A DNA stretch of 64,000 bases from Burkholderia sp. Bp9142 (GCF_003853415.1 NZ_QTPP01000015.1:62001-126000), one strand, 5' to 3'; counted from the first letter of the stretch, positions 7,570-16,330 are shown. Notes: generated by a model not told the origin, from the sequence alone. A program made the numbers and translations.

Positions 7570-8988
7570 TCAAGCCCCTGTCACGAGCTGCCAGATCAGC
7601 GCCGCGTTCAGCACCACGATAACTCCGACGCACAGCCAGGCAAGTGCAAGAGGGACTCGCATGACCCGAAATCGCCCCATGAGTTTGCGGTCGGATGCAA
7701 ACTTGACGAGCGGAATTGTGGCTAGCGGCAGTTGTAAGCTCAGCACTACCTGACTTGCTACCAAAAGTTCGTTGGACCCATGTTCTCCAAACGCGCCGAC
7801 AGCGAGCAACGCCGGTCCTATGGCAAGTGTGCGGGTTAAGAGTGCACGCACCCAACGTGGGCTCTTGAGCGTCAGAAAGCCCTCCATCACAGCCTGTCCT
7901 GCCAGTGTGCCGGTAACTGTCGCGTTCAGTCCGCACGCGAGCAACGCCGCCGCGAAGAGGATGCCTGCCCAGTGACTGCCCACGAGCGGCGCGATAAGGC
8001 GATGAGCATCAGCGAGATCACTTACTTCATAATGGCCGCTGGCGTGGAACACGGCAGCTGCCACGATCAACAACGCTGCATTCACGATGAATGCCATGCC
8101 GAGCGAGCCGAAGGTGTCGATATTCACCCCCTTAATCGCGTCGGAGATGGACTGATCGTCGCCACGTCGCGCGTAATCCTTTACCAGCGCAGAATGCAGA
8201 TAGAGATTGTGTGGCATCACCGTCGCGCCCAGAATGCCGGCTGCAAACCAGATCATGCCGGCATCGCGCAATAACGCTGGAGAGGGCGCGAGACCGGCGA
8301 GCGCGGCGTGCCATGATGGATTGGCGAGTGCGAGTTCGATGACGAAGCAGAACCCGATAAAAAGGATCAGGGTAGTGATGACGATCTCTAAGGGACGTTG
8401 TCCGCGGCTCTGAAGCGCGAGCATCGCGAATGTGCCGATGGCGGACATCAGGACGCCGACCGTCAGCGATACCCCAAGCAACAACTGCAACGCCACTGCG
8501 CTGCCGACTACCTCGGCGACGTCGCATGCAATGATCGCGACTTCACAGGTGATCCAGAGAAATACGGTAGTACGGCGGCTGTAACTTTCGCGGCACAATT
8601 GAGCGAGATCACGCCCAGTCACGACGCCGACCTTCGACGCTATCCACTGCAACAACACTCCCATCAGGCTTGATGCCAGTACGACGCATAGCAACTGATA
8701 ACCATACTTCGCGCCGCTGCCGAGTGACGTGGCCCAGTTTCCCGGATCCATATATCCGACCGCAATCATCGCGCCCGCGCCCAGAAACGAGAACCACCGT
8801 CTACGTACACGAGGCGATTCATCCTGGGGGGCGCCGAGGTGATTACTTTCGCTGCCGGGGTGTGGGGCGTACGACGGAGCCTCCGCCGAGAGAGTCTGGA
8901 CGCGATCGCGGGAGCCGACCGCGATAGCTGCACTACCATAGCGGTACCATGGCTCACTTTTCCAAACGGCCGTTTCCTGAAACTTCAT
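7570..8988 (-). CDS. mntH: NRAMP-family divalent metal (Mn2+/Fe2+) transporter
   Basis: 472 residues from ATG 8988, which follows AGGAAGG; the open frame extends upstream to 9057 but would overlap the previous gene. It has eleven or so transmembrane segments, the NRAMP helix-1 motif GYMDPGNWATS that carries the metal-binding Asp and Asn, and the helix-6 motif TVMPHNLYLHS. This family imports Mn2+ or Fe2+ with protons across the inner membrane. The N-terminus is extended by about 60 hydrophilic residues. It is the second gene of a three-gene operon whose promoter region carries the same motif as the amidohydrolase operon, which suggests metal supply for the pathway rather than general metal homeostasis. 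No manganese riboswitch is seen. Confidence 0.88.
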   Translation of the reverse strand: MKFQETAVWKSEPWYRYGSAAIAVGSRDRVQTLSAEAPSYAPHPGSESNHLGAPQDESPRVRRRWFSFLGAGAMIAVGYMDPGNWATSLGSGAKYGYQLLCVVLASSLMGVLLQWIASKVGVVTGRDLAQLCRESYSRRTTVFLWITCEVAIIACDVAEVVGSAVALQLLLGVSLTVGVLMSAIGTFAMLALQSRGQRPLEIVITTLILFIGFCFVIELALANPSWHAALAGLAPSPALLRDAGMIWFAAGILGATVMPHNLYLHSALVKDYARRGDDQSISDAIKGVNIDTFGSLGMAFIVNAALLIVAAAVFHASGHYEVSDLADAHRLIAPLVGSHWAGILFAAALLACGLNATVTGTLAGQAVMEGFLTLKSPRWVRALLTRTLAIGPALLAVGAFGEHGSNELLVASQVVLSLQLPLATIPLVKFASDRKLMGRFRVMRVPLALAWLCVGVIVVLNAALIWQLVTGA

Positions 8989-9005
8989 CACCTTCCTCGT
9001 TCGGT

Positions 9006-9251
9006 CTACGCTTCGACCCAGTGAGGGTAAGCGGTTAGGAATTCCGAGACCCACCAATCAGTCGCGGGGGGAGCTATATCCTGATCAATGACCAGGTCTG
9101 AAAAAGGGCTATTGCCGCGTGGCATCGGCGGCGGTGCATGCCTCAAACGATCTTGGACGTTCGCCATCGTGCGGTTTACCGCGAGGCTTACCTTCACCTT
9201 CTGTTGTTGACCGCTCCACATTTCCTGTCGAGCTGGTGTCGTCAACGTCAT
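9006..9251 (-). CDS. Hypothetical 81-residue protein, first gene of mntH operon
   Basis: Starts at ATG 9251 behind AGGAGG with 7-base spacing and ends at 9006, 17 bases before the transporter start. The sequence opens MTLTTPARQEMWSGQQQ and ends TDWWVSEFLTAYPHWVEA; it is Pro-rich in the middle (APPPMPRGN). No membrane segment or known domain was recognised. Its N-terminus resembles that of the 12-residue leader and of the amidohydrolase (MTT/MTL plus similar DNA), because the promoter, ribosome site and start of both operons are similar. Function unknown; the ribosome site and conserved upstream spacing make translation likely. Confidence 0.65.
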   Translation of the reverse strand: MTLTTPARQEMWSGQQQKVKVSLAVNRTMANVQDRLRHAPPPMPRGNSPFSDLVIDQDIAPPATDWWVSEFLTAYPHWVEA

Positions 9252-9288
9252 CAGGTGTCCTCCTAACAATGGCGCGCCTCGATTATGG

Positions 9289-9320
9289 TCAGTCTGCCTG
9301 TATATTGTCGGTGATGTCAA
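9289..9320 (-). promoter_or_regulatory. Conserved promoter/operator motif, copy B
   Basis: TCAGTCTGCCTGTATATT at 9289-9306 and tgtcaa at 9315-9320 on the plus strand. Read on the minus strand this is TTGACA, 8 bases, then AATATACAGGCAGACTGA, then CCATAAT. Exactly 37 bases separate it from the start codon at 9251, as for copy A and the ATG at 1990. This co-conservation of motif, spacing and ribosome site points to a common regulator and transcription start. Confidence 0.6.
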
Positions 9321-9419
9321 TCCGGCTTTGCTCGTGCTGAGCCGATGGCCTTCCGAGCTGCATGTGATTGCCTGTAGGCATAAACCAGCGTTGTAGACGT
9401 GGCTCAAACGAGCCGGTCT

Positions 9420-10967
9420 CTAGGCCGGCAGCCTGAACCCGGAAATTGCTTCGCGAAGCGTACCGGCCTGATCGTTTAGTGATTGAGCTGCGGCGGCCGC
9501 CTCTTCCACAAGCGCGGCATTTTGCTGCGTCACTTTTTCCATTTCACCGACGGACCGGTTGACTTGCTCAATCCCGATACTTTGCTCGTTCGAGGAATGG
9601 CTGATTTCCCCGAGAATCTCGCTCACGCGATGTACAGACTGCACGATCTCGCTCATTGTTTTGCCGGCGTCTGAGACGTGCGCCGCACCTTGATCGATGG
9701 CTTTTGTGGACGCCTCAATGAGCTCCTTTATTTCCTTGGCGGCCGTGGCCGAGCGTTGTGCGAGGCTGCGAACCTCTGATGCGACGACTGCGAAACCGCG
9801 ACCTTGCCCGCCGGCGCGCGCCGCTTCCACAGCTGCGTTGAGCGCGAGAATGTTGGTCTGGAATGCGATGCCGTCAATGACTCCGATGATGTGACTTACC
9901 TGGTGAGCGCGAGAGGTGATCTCACTCATTGTTCGGACGACACCATCGACGACACTACTGCCGCGTAATGCGACCTCGGCCGCCTGGCTGGCCAGATTGG
10001 CCGCTTGCGCCGCACTGTCGGCGTTCAGCCTAACAGTGGCTGTCATTTGATCCATGCTGGATGCCGTTTCAATGAGAGCTGCGGCCTGTTGTTCCGTGCG
10101 TTGTGAGAGGTCCAGATTTCCCGATGCGATCTCGTTTGCGCCGATGTTGATGTTCTCGGCACCCGAACGAATGCGCGCGACCGCATCCACGAGTCCAGAT
10201 TGCATCGTCGCGAGCGCGTGGAGCAGGCTGCTTGTGTTCCTGTAGTCGGTCGATACGTTTGCCGTAAGATCGCCCTGCGAGATGCGATGCGCCGTCTCGA
10301 TTGCGAATTCCAGATCGCCCCCGAGACCACGACGAACGCTACGAAGCACAACAAACATCGCCACGCTGGCAATGAGGCCGAGCACGCAGGTGATGATCGC
10401 CCAGCGAATGACTGCGCTAGTGAATTCTGTGTTGACATCGTCCATGTACATGCCGGTGACGATGGTCATGTCCCACGGTGCGAATCTCAGCGCGTAAGAT
10501 GCTTTCTGCACGGGCGAGTTGCGATCGCCGCCCGGCTTGTACCAGACGTAGTCAACAAACCCACCGCCGTTTCCACTGGCGGCTTTCACGAGATCCTGGA
10601 AGACATGCTTGCCGGTAGGGTCGGTGAAGCCGGATTGGTCTTTTCCGACCAGATCATGCGCAAACGGATGCATAAGCATGACGGGACGAGAATCATTGAC
10701 AGTGAGATAGCCGTCCGTGCCGTAGCGCATGATAGAAAGTGCCTCGAGCGATCTCTTCTTCGCATCGTCCTCACTCATGGCGCTTTGCTGCGATAGCGCG
10801 TAGTAATGCTTGATGACGCTTTGACCTTGCTGGACGAGTGCGACCAACTGAGCTCGACGGTCCTTGATCAGTGAATCACGATACTGCCAGACGCTGGCTA
10901 CAGCGATCAAAACCAATCCAATCCATAGCACGGCAACCGTGGAGCTTAGCTTCTGGTTCAAAGTCAT
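9420..10967 (-). CDS. Methyl-accepting chemotaxis protein with Cache sensor
   Basis: 515 residues from ATG 10967, chosen because AGGA lies 8 bases ahead; an ATG three codons earlier lacks a spaced site. Layout: short cytoplasmic start, membrane helix (about 8-28), periplasmic single-Cache-like sensor (about 30-185, with YGTDGYLTVND and a GFVDYVWYKPGG segment), second membrane helix (about 187-210), HAMP (about 210-265), and a long signalling coiled coil with the hairpin tip GVIDGIAFQTNILALNAAVEAARAG. It would pass a chemical signal to CheA/CheW and flagella. No methyl-transferase tether pentapeptide is seen at the C-terminus (ISGFRLPA). Its position among transporters suggests attraction to the same substrates, which is inference. 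Confidence 0.92.
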   Translation of the reverse strand: MTLNQKLSSTVAVLWIGLVLIAVASVWQYRDSLIKDRRAQLVALVQQGQSVIKHYYALSQQSAMSEDDAKKRSLEALSIMRYGTDGYLTVNDSRPVMLMHPFAHDLVGKDQSGFTDPTGKHVFQDLVKAASGNGGGFVDYVWYKPGGDRNSPVQKASYALRFAPWDMTIVTGMYMDDVNTEFTSAVIRWAIITCVLGLIASVAMFVVLRSVRRGLGGDLEFAIETAHRISQGDLTANVSTDYRNTSSLLHALATMQSGLVDAVARIRSGAENINIGANEIASGNLDLSQRTEQQAAALIETASSMDQMTATVRLNADSAAQAANLASQAAEVALRGSSVVDGVVRTMSEITSRAHQVSHIIGVIDGIAFQTNILALNAAVEAARAGGQGRGFAVVASEVRSLAQRSATAAKEIKELIEASTKAIDQGAAHVSDAGKTMSEIVQSVHRVSEILGEISHSSNEQSIGIEQVNRSVGEMEKVTQQNAALVEEAAAAAQSLNDQAGTLREAISGFRLPA

Positions 10968-11406
10968 CTTTCGCATCCTAGGAAGGTCTTTTTTTGTATT
11001 TGTGTTATTAATATGGAATACTATGTTTATATAGCGGAAGCCGTCCTAAAAACAAAGAAGGGTGCGATGTTTCCGATGCGGGACCGTCATCGAGAGAACC
11101 GAAACCCGCCTTATCCCGTCGCGGGCGAAACTGCTCGCGCGACTCCGTCCGTGGCTATGTCGATTGGCTGGACGGCTCGTACGATATCCCCGGCCTAGTT
11201 GTCGCGGGTGCCCTAGTTGGCAATTTCCCGCGACATTTGCGTGTCTACTCGAGAAGCGCTAAGAGATGACCGATGAAGTATTACGATTTATCGTCGGCAT
11301 ATAGCGCTTCAAGTTGCGCGTTGATCTGAGTGGAAGGAAAAGACTCCAAACGTTGGTTGAGCTGCGCGTTCTAAATGCAGAGGATGTCGCAAGCTCAACT
11401 CACTCA
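10968..11406. other. Intergenic region between chemoreceptor and CapA-like gene
   Basis: About 440 bases holding the 5' region of the chemoreceptor (AT-rich around 10985-11040) and the 3' side of the CapA-like operon. Short open frames on the plus strand show no family features. No clear promoter, repeat or terminator was identified. Confidence 0.45.
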
Positions 11407-12747
11407 TCAACCCCGGGCCTTGATCTTGCCTACACTTCGCTCGCCCTCGCGGACGATATCCACCCCGGTGCCGAACGGTTTCGACAGGTCGTCCAGTCGC
11501 GCCAGAATTCGAGCGCCATCCTCTGCGGAGGCAAGTTGAGGGCAGCCACGTCGGCTGCGTGGTACATCGCGTCCGAGCGTAATCGGATGAAATTCGCTAT
11601 CTGCAAGGACACCGTTCTCATACGTAAAGCGGGCCACCACCGATTCCCAAAACAGCGGTTGCTTCCCATAGCCGGTGACAACATCGAACAGGTCCGCAGG
11701 CGTCGAGTTCAGCGGCATGCCTTGTTGTTCGTAGACCTCGAGCGGGAACGACGAGAACGTCTCGACATTGAAGATGAAATTGCCGAGCGAATAGCAGATC
11801 GGTCGGCCAGCATACAGTTCTACCCCGCGCAGCATATGCGGTCCGTGCGCGAAGACGCCGTGCGCGCCCGCATCAATCAGTTGATGCGCCAACGGTTGAA
11901 GAAACTCTGCAGGCACTTCCGTATTCCAGCGCCCCTGGATACCTTCATGGCAATGCAATCCGACGAATACGAGGTCTGCTTGACGAGATGCTTCCGACAC
12001 GGACGCAAGGAGCGCCTCGACGTCGCGCTCCAGAACGTCGGTTTGAACCCGCGAATCATCGCTCGGTGCGAAATTGACACCCTCCACCGCGAAGCCACCC
12101 GGCGGCGGCGCATCATAGACGTTCTTGTCGGGGTAGGGGAAGTGAATGCCAGGAGCCGTCGTACCGGTTGCGGTTACGTTGACGCCCGCTTCAGCAAGGA
12201 TCTCGCGCAGCTCTTCGAATCGTTCTTTTCGGATGTAGTGAGTCTTCTGCACACGAATCGGTGCAGTACCGGGACGCCCCACATCCCCAACGCTCGGGTC
12301 TGCGGCGAGGCAGAGGCGAGCGTTACTCGATCCAGCTGCGATATATGCGACCCGGCAGCCTGGTGCGCTGAAGTAGCGGGGAGAACGTGCTTCCTTGAGC
12401 GTTCTGCCAACGCCAGCGTACGTCAGGCCGCGCGCCTCCAGCGCCTCGATCGAGGACACCAGGCCGGAAACACCATAGTCCGTGGCGTGATTGTGCCCCA
12501 TCCCATAGATGTTGATTCCAAGCCACTCAAACTCGGAGAGGAGCTCCGGTTCCACACCACATGGAATGCCATGCATGGTGGTCGAAGCCATTCGATCGCG
12601 GCCTGGGAAAACCATCTCAACGTTGGTGATGGTCACGTCCGTCTTCCGAAGCATCTCGACAAGTTCGAGAAAATCAGCATCGGGGTTAGGCGAGATGCGT
12701 TGCGTGAGCATGGCATCGCCTGTGGCAAGGACGCTAACTTTTGACAC
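11407..12747 (-). CDS. CapA-family (PgsA-like) metallophosphoesterase-fold protein
   Basis: 446 residues from GTG 12747, which has GGAGG at a 7-base distance; upstream codons in frame lack this. The protein has the CapA/PF09587 features: SVLATGDAMLT at the start (metal-binding Asp), NVEMVFPG, GHNHATDYG, FVGLHCHEG, FAHGPHMLRGVELYAG and YSLGNFIFN. CapA proteins share the calcineurin-like phosphoesterase fold and are named for poly-gamma-glutamate synthesis, but many stand-alone bacterial copies act in unrelated metabolism. There is no capB/capC neighbour here and no signal peptide or membrane anchor, so a cytosolic metal-dependent hydrolase of the local pathway is more likely than capsule synthesis. 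Confidence 0.85.
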   Translation of the reverse strand: MSKVSVLATGDAMLTQRISPNPDADFLELVEMLRKTDVTITNVEMVFPGRDRMASTTMHGIPCGVEPELLSEFEWLGINIYGMGHNHATDYGVSGLVSSIEALEARGLTYAGVGRTLKEARSPRYFSAPGCRVAYIAAGSSNARLCLAADPSVGDVGRPGTAPIRVQKTHYIRKERFEELREILAEAGVNVTATGTTAPGIHFPYPDKNVYDAPPPGGFAVEGVNFAPSDDSRVQTDVLERDVEALLASVSEASRQADLVFVGLHCHEGIQGRWNTEVPAEFLQPLAHQLIDAGAHGVFAHGPHMLRGVELYAGRPICYSLGNFIFNVETFSSFPLEVYEQQGMPLNSTPADLFDVVTGYGKQPLFWESVVARFTYENGVLADSEFHPITLGRDVPRSRRGCPQLASAEDGARILARLDDLSKPFGTGVDIVREGERSVGKIKARG

Positions 12748-12797
12748 GACATTTCCTCCGTTCAAAGCATAAATCGAGTGAAAACTTCACGTGCGCT

Positions 12798-12998
12798 TTA
12801 CCTGCGATGTGCATCGCTAGCGGCACGAGCGATAGGGTCATCACGGTATCCTGCTTCGGGCGGCTCGATTCCGTTTAGTGTGTAAGGACACGCCCGAACT
12901 TCTAGTGTAGGTGTGAGACCGTATCGGTCGAGTTCATGGGTCACTTGGACGAGCCGTAAATCAGCTAAGACCTTGGATCCACCGTTCACCAGGATCAC
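12798..12998 (-). CDS. Hypothetical 66-residue protein
   Basis: The frame starts at GTG 12998, overlapping the stop of the previous small gene (GTGA, 12995-12998), and ends at 12798, about 50 bases before the CapA-like gene. It reads MILVNGGSKVLADLRLVQVT and is hydrophilic, with a short Cys-Pro segment (RACPYTLNG). No domain recognised. The overlap and order suggest an operon of two small genes followed by the CapA-like gene, but coding is not proven. Confidence 0.38.
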   Translation of the reverse strand: MILVNGGSKVLADLRLVQVTHELDRYGLTPTLEVRACPYTLNGIEPPEAGYRDDPIARAASDAHRR

Positions 12999-13195
12999 AC
13001 AAACGACGCTCCATGCAGCGCAACTGCGAACATTCCCCCAATGACAATAGCAAAGCCGATCGTCAACCGGATAAGGCGAAGTGTGTTTGTGCTATGCAGC
13101 AAGATGCCGGATCCGCCATTCGTGGCGTGCCGGAAATGATCGTAGGAATCGCCCGCCGACTTCCTTTCCGAACTAGGGGTTTTTGACGCCTTCAT
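12995..13195 (-). CDS. Hypothetical small membrane protein (66 aa)
   Basis: Starts at ATG 13195 and has a charged N-terminal half (MKASKTPSSERKS) followed by one membrane helix near the C-terminus (LIRLTIGFAIVIGGMFAVAL). The conserved motif copies C1 and C2 lie immediately upstream (5 and 30 bases), leaving no room for a normal ribosome site, so translation may be leaderless or start further inside. Probably the first gene of the CapA-like operon. Function unknown. Confidence 0.4.
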   Translation of the reverse strand: MKASKTPSSERKSAGDSYDHFRHATNGGSGILLHSTNTLRLIRLTIGFAIVIGGMFAVALHGASFV

Positions 13196-13200
13196 AGTGT

Positions 13201-13246
13201 TCAGTCCGCCTGCATATCAATGTGATCAGTCTGCCTGTATATATTG
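13201..13246 (-). promoter_or_regulatory. Conserved promoter/operator motif, tandem copies C1 and C2
   Basis: Two copies lie 25 bases apart: TCAGTCCGCCTGCATATC at 13201-13218 and TCAGTCTGCCTGTATAT at 13226-13242, both in the same orientation as copies A and B and pointing toward the small-gene/CapA-like operon. The second copy is the better match. The tandem layout suggests cooperative binding of a regulator. Confidence 0.55.
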
Positions 13247-13636
13247 AGCGAGTATGTAAGGGTATGTACTACACGTCGGCGGGGAGATTGGGTGGTGACT
13301 CGTTCGCTTTTGCTGGCTGGATAGTTCTGGCAGCGTGGTGACGCGAGGGGACGGAACGAGAGCAGATTGCGGGAGATGCGTCGTGGCTAGGTCTGGCGTG
13401 CTGTCTGCGGCCTCATTTGGCGATCGGCTGCCGGGTGATTGAGGCATACCGCGATGTCTTGTCAAACGGCGGCGTCAATGCAGTCCACTCGGAGATCGCG
13501 AACTGCTGAGCCGGGCACTCTGAAAAATCCCGCATGTTGGAATCATGTCGCTCGCTTCGGCAATGTTCTGCATGTTCGCCTCGCGGCGTCATGGGTAGCA
13601 TCCGTCGCACTCAAACCACGAAGACGGAGACGACGG
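13247..13636. other. Intergenic region upstream of porin gene
   Basis: About 390 bases between the motif pair and the porin start. The open frame of the porin continues upstream to 13439 but this part lacks a signal peptide and ribosome site and is not considered coding. No other gene is supported. Confidence 0.45.
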
Positions 13637-14815
13637 GTGAAACATATTTCGATGACGCTTCTCGGCACCGGCGCCGCGCTTGCCGCTGTCCTGCCGACCG
13701 CCGTACATGCACAGAGCGCAGTGCAGCTCTACGGGATCATCGACACAGCGGTGACCTATGTGAACAATGCCGGTGGCGCATCGGCGACCGCGTTGAGCGC
13801 GGGGCCGCTGAAAGGAAACCGATTCGGGCTGCTTGGCAGGGAGGATCTCGGCGGCGGCATGCGAGCGCTGTTCCGCCTCGAGAACGGGTTCTCCGCGGCG
13901 AATGGTTCGCTCGGCCAGGGCGGCTCGATGTTCGGCAGACAGGCGTACGTCGGTATCGGCAGCGCGTACGGCACGATCACCGCTGGGCGGCAGTACGATT
14001 CGATCGTCGATTACGTCGGCGTACTGAAGGCGGGTGGCGATACCGCAGGTGCGTATGCGAACCACCCCGGCGATCTCGACAACACGGGCAACAACTATCG
14101 CGTGAACAATGCGATCAAGTACGCGAGTCCGAACATTGGGGGCGTGACGTTCGGCGGTGTGTTCAGCCCGGGCGGCGTAGCGGGCGATTTCCGCCGCAAG
14201 CGGATCTTTTCACTCGGCGCGGGATATACGAACGGCCCGCTGCAATTCGGCGCCGCATACCTCGATGCACAGGATCCGAATTTCTCATTCTACGGCAATA
14301 ACCCGTCGTCTAGCACGACCGGCAACAATATGACTACATCGCCGATCTTTTCCGGTTATGCGTCTGCTGCTGCATTGCGCTTACTCGGCGCCGCCGGCGC
14401 TTATACGCTCGACGGGTGGACCGCGGGTATTGTCTACACGAACACACGGTTGCGTGATCTCGGCGCCGAACCCGGCCTGAACACGCGCGGTTACGCCGGC
14501 AGCGCCGTGTTCAACACGTGGGAATTCAATCTGCGCAAGACGTGGAACACCACGACGATGTTCGGTACGTCCGTGCAGTACACGCGCGCAAGTCACGTCG
14601 CTGGAAACGCGAGCGGCGCTGGCTACCTGCAGGCGAATGCGGGGGTCGACTATTTCCTGTCGAAGCGCACGGACGTGTATCTCGTCGGTATCTGGCAGCA
14701 CGCGACCGGCCACGATTCAACGGGCGGCAATGCGGTGGCATCGATCTATGGGTTTACCGCCGCGAGGACTTCGAGCCAGTTGGCGGCTGCGCTCGGACTG
14801 CGCCACAGTTTCTGA
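13637..14815 (+). CDS. Porin, Gram-negative trimeric type (OmpC/Omp32-like)
   Basis: 392 residues from GTG 13637, placed so that a signal peptide (MKHISMTLLGTGAALAAVLPTAVHAQ, cut after AHAQ-like site) starts the protein. After it comes AVQLYGIIDTAVTYVNNAG, the standard first beta strand of Burkholderia porins, then GREDLGGGMRALFRLENGF and a C-terminal Phe (LGLRHSF) as needed by the BAM machinery. It forms a 16-stranded outer-membrane channel for small anions and sugar acids. It lies directly upstream of the GudP-like transporter on the same strand, which suggests paired outer- and inner-membrane uptake of the same sugar acid. Confidence 0.92.
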   Translation: MKHISMTLLGTGAALAAVLPTAVHAQSAVQLYGIIDTAVTYVNNAGGASATALSAGPLKGNRFGLLGREDLGGGMRALFRLENGFSAANGSLGQGGSMFGRQAYVGIGSAYGTITAGRQYDSIVDYVGVLKAGGDTAGAYANHPGDLDNTGNNYRVNNAIKYASPNIGGVTFGGVFSPGGVAGDFRRKRIFSLGAGYTNGPLQFGAAYLDAQDPNFSFYGNNPSSSTTGNNMTTSPIFSGYASAAALRLLGAAGAYTLDGWTAGIVYTNTRLRDLGAEPGLNTRGYAGSAVFNTWEFNLRKTWNTTTMFGTSVQYTRASHVAGNASGAGYLQANAGVDYFLSKRTDVYLVGIWQHATGHDSTGGNAVASIYGFTAARTSSQLAAALGLRHSF

Positions 14816-14957
14816 CGGTTCCAGATTCTGAGAATTTGCAGCAAGCGTTCGCTCGCACGGCATATTCGTCACGAGCGACAACGCCTACGATAAGCGAAAG
14901 CCGTCCCCAGCCGCGTGAGCGGATGGAGGATGCAAGCAACACGGATGGAGACTCGAA

Positions 14958-16238
14958 GTGACCAAACCCTACCGGAAGTACCGGACCACGATCCTTGCGA
15001 TGCTGATGGCCGCAATGATCATTAACTATATCGATCGGGCGGCTTTGTCGATCGCGATGCCGTTCATCACGCGCGACTTTCATTTGACCGCGGGCGAGAA
15101 AGGACTGATCTTCAGCGCGTTCTCGGTCGGCTATGCGCTGTTCAATTTCCTCGGCGGGTATTTTTCCGACCGTTTCGGCGGCAAGCGCGTGCTAGGCATC
15201 TCGATGACGTTCTGGTCGATCGCCTGCGGGCTGACTGCGACGGTGTCCGGGTTCTGGTCGATGCTGCTGGTGCGGATCGCGTTCGGCGCCGGCGAAGGAC
15301 CGAACTCCGCCACGGCCAACAAGGTCGTCAATACCTGGTTCCCCATCAACGAGCGCGCGAGCGCCGCCGGCATCAACCAGGCGGGCGGCCCGATCGGTGG
15401 CGCGCTGGCAGGCCCGGTCATCGGCTTCCTGGCGCTGTCGTTCGGGTGGCGGGCTGCATTCATCGTGATGGCCGTGCTCGGGCTCACGTGGGCATTCTGC
15501 TGGTATCGGCTAGTGACCGAAACGCCGGAGCAACACCCGAAGGTCGGGCCGGCTGAACTCGCCGACATCGATGCAGGGCAGGAGCCGACGACCGCGGCTG
15601 ACGGTGCTCGCGTGTCGATCCTCGAGGTGATATCGACGCGCGCGGTGTTGACGACCGGCATTTCGCTGTTCTGCTACAACTACATCCTGTTCTTCTTCAT
15701 CACCTGGTTTCCGAGCTACCTGGTCGATGCGAAGGGCATCAGCCTGAAGGACATGAGCCTCGTCAGTTCGCTGCCGTGGGTGACCGGCGCGATCGGCTTT
15801 TTGTCGGGTGGCTTCCTGGTCGATGCGATTTTTCGGCGCACGGGCAAGCGGATGTACTCGCGCAAGGTCGTGCTCGTGACTTCGCTGCTGATCGCCGCGG
15901 TCTGCATCGGCCTGACCGGCATGGTCGGCGAGGCCGCGACGGCCGTCGGCGTCATGACGGTGGCGATCGGCTTCCTGATGCTCGCGGCGCCCGCGTACTG
16001 GGCCATCATTCAGGACAGCGTGCCGCGTCACCAGGTCGGCACGGCGAGCGGCTTCATGCATGGCCTCGCGAACGTGTCGGGGATCGTCGGGCCGGCAGCG
16101 ACGGGCTTTCTGATTCAGGGTACCGGCAGCTATGTGAGTGCGTTCGCGCTGGCTGGCGGCCTTGGCTTGATCGGTTCGCTGATTCTCGCGGTCTTCGTCG
16201 GACGGCCGGGTGCGACGCCGGCGGCCTCGCTCGCCTGA
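14958..16238 (+). CDS. MFS transporter, anion:cation symporter type (GudP/ExuT-like)
   Basis: 426 residues from GTG 14958 behind GGAGA. Twelve membrane segments, with the ACS-family signature early on (INYIDRAALSIAMPF), GGYFSDRFGGKRV in loop 2-3, and AGEGPNSATANKVVNTWFP in helix 4. This group imports hexuronates, glucarate, galactarate or related sugar acids by proton symport. It heads a neighbourhood of sugar-acid enzymes and follows a porin, consistent with the import step. A strong intrinsic terminator follows at 16282-16317. Confidence 0.9.
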   Translation: MTKPYRKYRTTILAMLMAAMIINYIDRAALSIAMPFITRDFHLTAGEKGLIFSAFSVGYALFNFLGGYFSDRFGGKRVLGISMTFWSIACGLTATVSGFWSMLLVRIAFGAGEGPNSATANKVVNTWFPINERASAAGINQAGGPIGGALAGPVIGFLALSFGWRAAFIVMAVLGLTWAFCWYRLVTETPEQHPKVGPAELADIDAGQEPTTAADGARVSILEVISTRAVLTTGISLFCYNYILFFFITWFPSYLVDAKGISLKDMSLVSSLPWVTGAIGFLSGGFLVDAIFRRTGKRMYSRKVVLVTSLLIAAVCIGLTGMVGEAATAVGVMTVAIGFLMLAAPAYWAIIQDSVPRHQVGTASGFMHGLANVSGIVGPAATGFLIQGTGSYVSAFALAGGLGLIGSLILAVFVGRPGATPAASLA

Positions 16239-16281
16239 GCACCGCCGCGATCACCGTCGCGCCCGCGCGACGGTACCGAAC

Positions 16282-16317
16282 GCGCATGTCCTGTCGACGG
16301 ACATGCGCCTTTTTTTT
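16282..16317 (+). terminator. Rho-independent terminator after the MFS gene
   Basis: GCGCATGTCC (16282-16291), a 7-base loop, GGACATGCGC (16299-16308), then a run of T from 16310 to 16317. The 10-bp perfect stem plus T-run is a clear intrinsic terminator. It ends only 13 bases before the ATG of the following hydrolase gene. Confidence 0.9.
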
Positions 16318-16330
16318 GCACGGAAACTGG

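Noticed and set aside
7570..9057. Start of the NRAMP gene at 9057
   Set aside because: This would overlap the 81-residue gene by about 50 bases and lacks a ribosome site; ATG 8988 has one.
11314..12744. 476-codon plus-strand frame opposite the CapA-like gene
   Set aside because: Shadow frame typical of GC-rich DNA; the minus frame carries clear CapA motifs.
11407..12747. Capsule or poly-gamma-glutamate synthesis role for the CapA-like gene
   Set aside because: No capB, capC or capD neighbours, no signal or membrane anchor; context is catabolic.
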